From Limosilactobacillus pontis (GTDB lineage: Bacteria > Bacillota > Bacilli > Lactobacillales > Lactobacillaceae): 64,000 nucleotides of DNA. The stretch covers positions 124,001 to 188,000 of the forward strand of contig NZ_PNFV01000003.1 in the NCBI RefSeq assembly GCF_002940945.1, in the 5' to 3' direction. Shown here one piece after another: positions 61,182-64,000 of this stretch. The position numbers and the translations under genes were made by a program. A model generated the notes under the pieces. That model was not told where the DNA came from. It made no database searches and worked only from the letters and a program-made list of their open reading frames with translations. Positions within the stretch are counted from its first letter, which is position 1. Each line of letters starts with the position of its first letter.

Positions 61182-61584
61182 GTTTTGTCCGCCCCGCTTC
61201 CACTTGTTTGATGCACCATTCGGCCAGTTCGCTCAACCGCTTTGCTTGCCCCGAAAGCTGGAGATACCCCATCAGAGCTTCAAATCCAGTCGAAATCCGG
61301 TAGGTCAGGACCGCGGTATGCTTAGCGTGGGTATGGCTATTAGCGTTACGGCCGCGCTTGAAGTAGGCCCATTCCTCCTCGGTTAAAAGGTCGTCTTGCT
61401 TCATCAGGTCAATCAGTGCTGCCTGGGCCTTGGCCGAGACATAGTGGGTGGCAATGTGCTGAAGCTTGGTGGGCTTGCTCAGCCCAGTACTCAGCAGGTG
61501 CTGGCGGATGAACACTTCGTAGACGGCATCACCGAGGTAGGCCAGGGCAATCCCGTTCAGTTGTCGATAATCTGCATTTTCCAT
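61171..61584 (-). CDS. mrnC: Mini-ribonuclease III
   Basis: A 137-residue Mini-III, an RNase III catalytic domain without a dsRNA-binding domain. The signature is [20 protein letters not shown] and [20 protein letters not shown]. It trims 23S rRNA ends. It lies 12 bases after cysS, the common Firmicutes order. Confidence 0.96.
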   Translation of the reverse strand: MENADYRQLNGIALAYLGDAVYEVFIRQHLLSTGLSKPTKLQHIATHYVSAKAQAALIDLMKQDDLLTEEEWAYFKRGRNANSHTHAKHTAVLTYRISTGFEALMGYLQLSGQAKRLSELAEWCIKQVEAGRTKHED

Positions 61585-61596
61585 TGTTGTTCTAAT

Positions 61597-63009
61597 TTAC
61601 TCCTTCTTGTAGCGGGTTCCCTGGGGGGTATCCTCGAGAATGATCCCCTGCTTCTTCAGGTCATCCCGGATCTGGTCGCTGCGGGCAAAGTCCTTGTTCT
61701 TGCGGGCTTCATTACGTTCTTCAATCAGCTTTTTGATCTGTTCATCGTCAATCTGGTTGTCAGCAGCGGTCAGCTTAACCCCAAAGATACTCATCAAGGT
61801 TGCCAGGGTCGACTTCAGATTGGCCAGCGCCCCGGCGTGGACCTGCTCCTGTTGGGCATAGATATTGGCATACTTGACCAGCTCGTAGACCACGGCAATC
61901 CCGTTCTGGACGTTGATATCATCATCCATTGCGTCGGTAAAACGTTGCTTAAACGTTGCTAACTGAGTGTTAACAGCATCATCCTCGCCAGACTGAGCAT
62001 CCTGTTCCCGATAGGTCAGGTTGTCATAGGCCGTCTGGATATGGTCCAAATTGTTCTTGGCATCGGTCAAGTTATCCTCACTATACTGGATTGGCCGCCG
62101 GTACTGGGTTGTCGCCATGAAGAAACGCAGCACCTGCGGATCAACCGTCTTGATGATGTCGTGGACGGTAATGAAGTTGTGCAGGGACTTGCTCATCTTC
62201 TCGTTATCCTTGCCGATGGTGACGAAACCGTTGTGCATCCAGTAGCGAACAAACTGCTGGCCATTTTCAGCCTCACTCTGGGCAATCTCGTTCTCGTGGT
62301 GTGGAAACTCCAGATCTTGGCCCCCGGCATGGATGTCAATCGTCTTGCCAAGATACTTGGTCGACATCACAGAACATTCGATATGCCAACCAGGCCGGCC
62401 TTGTCCCCACGGGGAGTCCCAACTGATTTCACCGGGCTTAGCAGCCTTCCAGAGGGCAAAGTCCATCGGGTCTTCCTTTTTATCAACCTCGTCAACGCTA
62501 ACGTGCTCACTAGCCCCAACCTCAAGGTCATCGATCGACTGACCGGACAACTGACCATAATGCTTGAACTTGCGGGCCCGGTAATAGACATCGCCATCTT
62601 TTTCATAAGCGTAACCCTTATCGACTAGGCCACTGATGAACTTGATGATGTCGGGGATATTTTCAGTGGCCCGTGGGTGTAAGGTAGCTGGTTCAATGTT
62701 GATTGCTGCCGTATCTTCCATGAAGGCGTTGATGTACTTCTCCGCCAACTGGGGAACGGTAATCCCCTGCTCATGGGCGGCCTTGATCATCTTATCGTCA
62801 ACGTCGGTGAAGTTAGAGACGTAATTGACCTGGTAGCCTTTGAATTCAAGATAGCGCCGCACCGTGTCGAAGGCGATCGCCGAGCGAGCATTGCCGATGT
62901 GAATGTAGTTATAAACCGTCGGGCCACAGACATACATGTTAACAACGCCTGGATGTAGTGGCTTAAACTCTTCTTTTTTCCTTGTCAGCGTATTGTAAAT
63001 TGTTAGCAT
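61597..63009 (-). CDS. cysS: Cysteinyl-tRNA synthetase
   Basis: A 470-residue class I synthetase charging tRNA-Cys. It has [20 protein letters not shown] with the HIGH motif and first zinc Cys, a second zinc region [14 protein letters not shown], and KMSKS in [14 protein letters not shown]. The tail ([20 protein letters not shown]) is the normal anticodon-binding end. It is first in cysS-mrnC-rlmB. The gltX gene that often precedes cysS in Firmicutes is not present between it and yacL. Confidence 0.98.
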   Translation of the reverse strand: MLTIYNTLTRKKEEFKPLHPGVVNMYVCGPTVYNYIHIGNARSAIAFDTVRRYLEFKGYQVNYVSNFTDVDDKMIKAAHEQGITVPQLAEKYINAFMEDTAAINIEPATLHPRATENIPDIIKFISGLVDKGYAYEKDGDVYYRARKFKHYGQLSGQSIDDLEVGASEHVSVDEVDKKEDPMDFALWKAAKPGEISWDSPWGQGRPGWHIECSVMSTKYLGKTIDIHAGGQDLEFPHHENEIAQSEAENGQQFVRYWMHNGFVTIGKDNEKMSKSLHNFITVHDIIKTVDPQVLRFFMATTQYRRPIQYSEDNLTDAKNNLDHIQTAYDNLTYREQDAQSGEDDAVNTQLATFKQRFTDAMDDDINVQNGIAVVYELVKYANIYAQQEQVHAGALANLKSTLATLMSIFGVKLTAADNQIDDEQIKKLIEERNEARKNKDFARSDQIRDDLKKQGIILEDTPQGTRYKKE

Positions 63010-63165
63010 CTGATCCGCTCCCTCATCGATTAATTTACTTATAAATTACTTCCTTAATCTTACCACAAACCATTCTGATCCGCGCCCAGTTGAAGATTTC
63101 ACCACTTGAAAATTTATTTAAGACTTTGGTCATAATTTCTTCACATTCTACTGATAGTATAATAG

Positions 63166-63324
63166 ACGTAGTAAAGGAAGAGCTTTACTACATCAATGAA
63201 ACCTATTATTTTTCAATTACTCCTCCCAATAGTAACCGAAAAAATAATTATTACGAAATCTCCCCCAAGTTTTCGTAATACTCCCTATTATCGAGGGCGG
63301 CCAATCCCAGGCCGCTCTTTTTTT
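63166..63324 (+). ncRNA. Candidate small RNA with C-rich loops
   Basis: A -10 TATAAT (63158-63163) without a good -35 precedes a perfect hairpin GTAGTAAAG / CTTTACTAC (63168-63191). Three C-rich unpaired stretches follow (CTCCTCCC, TCTCCCCC, ACTCCC). The second sits in the loop of ATTACGAAA / TTTCGTAAT. The region ends in a strong terminator with seven T. No plausible coding frame with a ribosome-binding site fits. This layout is that of a trans-acting RNA that pairs with Shine-Dalgarno sequences; it is a prediction only. Confidence 0.5.
63293..63324 (+). terminator. Terminator of the candidate small RNA
   Basis: GAGGGCGGCC (63293-63302) pairs with GGCCGCTC (63310-63317) with one bulged G. 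A T run (63317-63324) follows on the plus strand, although no plus-strand gene lies upstream. Confidence 0.85.
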
Positions 63325-63334
63325 AGTCAAATTC

Positions 63335-63367
63335 AAAAAGGAGGCCGCGACAGGCGGTCTCCTTTTT
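63335..63367. terminator. Terminator after yacL
   Basis: AAAAAGGAGGCCGC (63335-63348) pairs with GCGGTCTCCTTTTT (63354-63367) across a 5-base loop, with one G-T pair. It serves yacL on the minus strand and could work both ways. Confidence 0.9.
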
Positions 63368-63369
63368 AA

Positions 63370-64000
63370 TTACTTCTTCTTATTCTTTGACGGCTTATCC
63401 GAGCCTTTATCCTGTTCATCATCCTTATGTTCGTCAATTCCACGCTGAGAATGAAGCGGACGAGCAAAGATCATTCGACCGGCATCAGTCTGCAAAGCGC
63501 TGGTAACCTCTACTTCAATTGGCTTGTTCATGAAGTAGCGGCCATCCTCAACCACGACCATCGTACCGTCGTCTAGGTAGGCAACACCCTGCTGACGTTC
63601 GGTCCCCTTCTTGACAACCACAACGTTAAGGGTCTCACCGGGGATTACCCGGGGACGCAGCGACTTAGCCAGATTATTGATGTTCAAAACGTCAACATTT
63701 TGAAACTGGATAACCTTGTTAAGATTGTAGTCGTTGGTAACGATCGCGCCGTTGACCTTCTTGGCCAAGGCAATCAGCTTGCTGTCAACTTCAGGAATGT
63801 CCTCGAAATCGCCATCATACATCTCGATGGGCACGATCTTCTCACTACGCAATTTATTTAGGATATCCAGACCGCGCCGACCACGGACCCGCTTGATGCT
63901 CTCTCCGGCATCCGCAATGTACTGCAGCTCATAAAGGACAAAGTTGGGTACTAAGAGGGTTCCCTCCAGGAATCCAGTCTTAACCAGGTCATAGATCCGA
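63370..64000 (-). CDS. yacL: YacL-like PIN-TRAM domain protein, 5' part beyond window
   Basis: The frame enters from the right edge with [20 protein letters not shown], the PIN-domain part of YacL proteins. It continues through [20 protein letters not shown] (PIN acidic residues) and a TRAM domain near [20 protein letters not shown]. The C-terminal tail is charged and lysine-rich. Full-length YacL has four N-terminal membrane helices, which would lie outside the window. It is a presumed membrane-bound RNase of unclear target, commonly near radA, gltX and cysS. The visible part is about 210 codons. Confidence 0.92.
   Translation of the reverse strand, partial: RIYDLVKTGFLEGTLLVPNFVLYELQYIADAGESIKRVRGRRGLDILNKLRSEKIVPIEMYDGDFEDIPEVDSKLIALAKKVNGAIVTNDYNLNKVIQFQNVDVLNINNLAKSLRPRVIPGETLNVVVVKKGTERQQGVAYLDDGTMVVVEDGRYFMNKPIEVEVTSALQTDAGRMIFARPLHSQRGIDEHKDDEQDKGSDKPSKNKKK

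Noticed and set aside
63090..63278. A 62-codon plus-strand frame between cysS and yacL
   Set aside because: No ribosome-binding site, and the frame runs through the promoter-like box and hairpins of the candidate small RNA. Composition is not protein-like.

Overview
This window is a stretch of low-to-mid GC Firmicutes chromosome. It most resembles a heterofermentative lactobacillus of the Limosilactobacillus type. The signs are the order yacL-cysS-mrnC-rlmB-sigH-rpmG-secE-nusG-rplK-rplA, the block tadA-SRP RNA-dnaX-ybaB-recR-yaaL-tmk-darA-holB-yabA-rsmI, class Ib nrdHEF, a fused AdhE, a Rex repressor, a CIRCE element, two T-box leaders and two Mub-type LPXTG surface proteins with YSIRK-like signal peptides. 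No phage, insertion sequence, CRISPR array or tRNA gene is visible. Species assignment is inference.

Layout. 0-3.6 kb: an edge-cut amino-acid permease, groES-groEL under a CIRCE operator, and rex. 3.8-8.9 kb: an ABC-F ATPase, then proB-proA-proC behind a T-box whose specifier reads as a proline codon. 9.0-23.2 kb: two very large cell-wall-anchored surface proteins on the minus strand. The first (2829 aa) carries a 463-residue Pro-Ser-Gly stalk built from an 18-base repeat. 23.5-26.7 kb: tsaB-rimI-tsaD (t6A tRNA modification) with a Fic/VbhA-like toxin-antitoxin pair directly upstream. 26.8-32.6 kb: galE and a three-gene polyphosphate cluster. 32.8-40.7 kb: a long replication, repair and translation operon ending with the SRP RNA. 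41-44.6 kb: nrdH-nrdE-nrdF with an NrdR box pair. 44.7-51.7 kb: adhE with a Rex operator, an orphan zinc-ribbon gene and a DUF5692-like membrane gene (each with a CcpA cre candidate), mscL, and a PadR-DUF1700-DUF4097 envelope operon. 52-58.8 kb: rplJL with an L10 leader, an aminotransferase, a proline iminopeptidase, an isoleucine-type T-box with a 28-aa ORF and an MhpD-family enzyme, then rplKA and nusG. 59-64 kb: secE, rpmG, sigH, rlmB, mrnC, cysS, a candidate C-rich small RNA, and the 3' part of yacL.

Regulatory themes. Redox control: rex lies 41 kb from adhE. A strong Rex operator sits in front of adhE and another between rex and the ABC-F gene. Amino-acid starvation control: one T-box governs proline synthesis; the second, apparently reading isoleucine, governs an enzyme family not normally linked to isoleucine. 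Carbon catabolite control: cre-like sites front two genes of unknown function. Ribosomal protein autoregulation: an L10 leader before rplJL and two matching L1-site-like hairpins before rplK and before rplA.

The least explained items are the isoleucine T-box/28-aa peptide/MhpD unit, the putative small RNA between cysS and yacL, the stalk architecture of the giant adhesin, and the Fic module with an altered Fic motif and an altered antitoxin motif.
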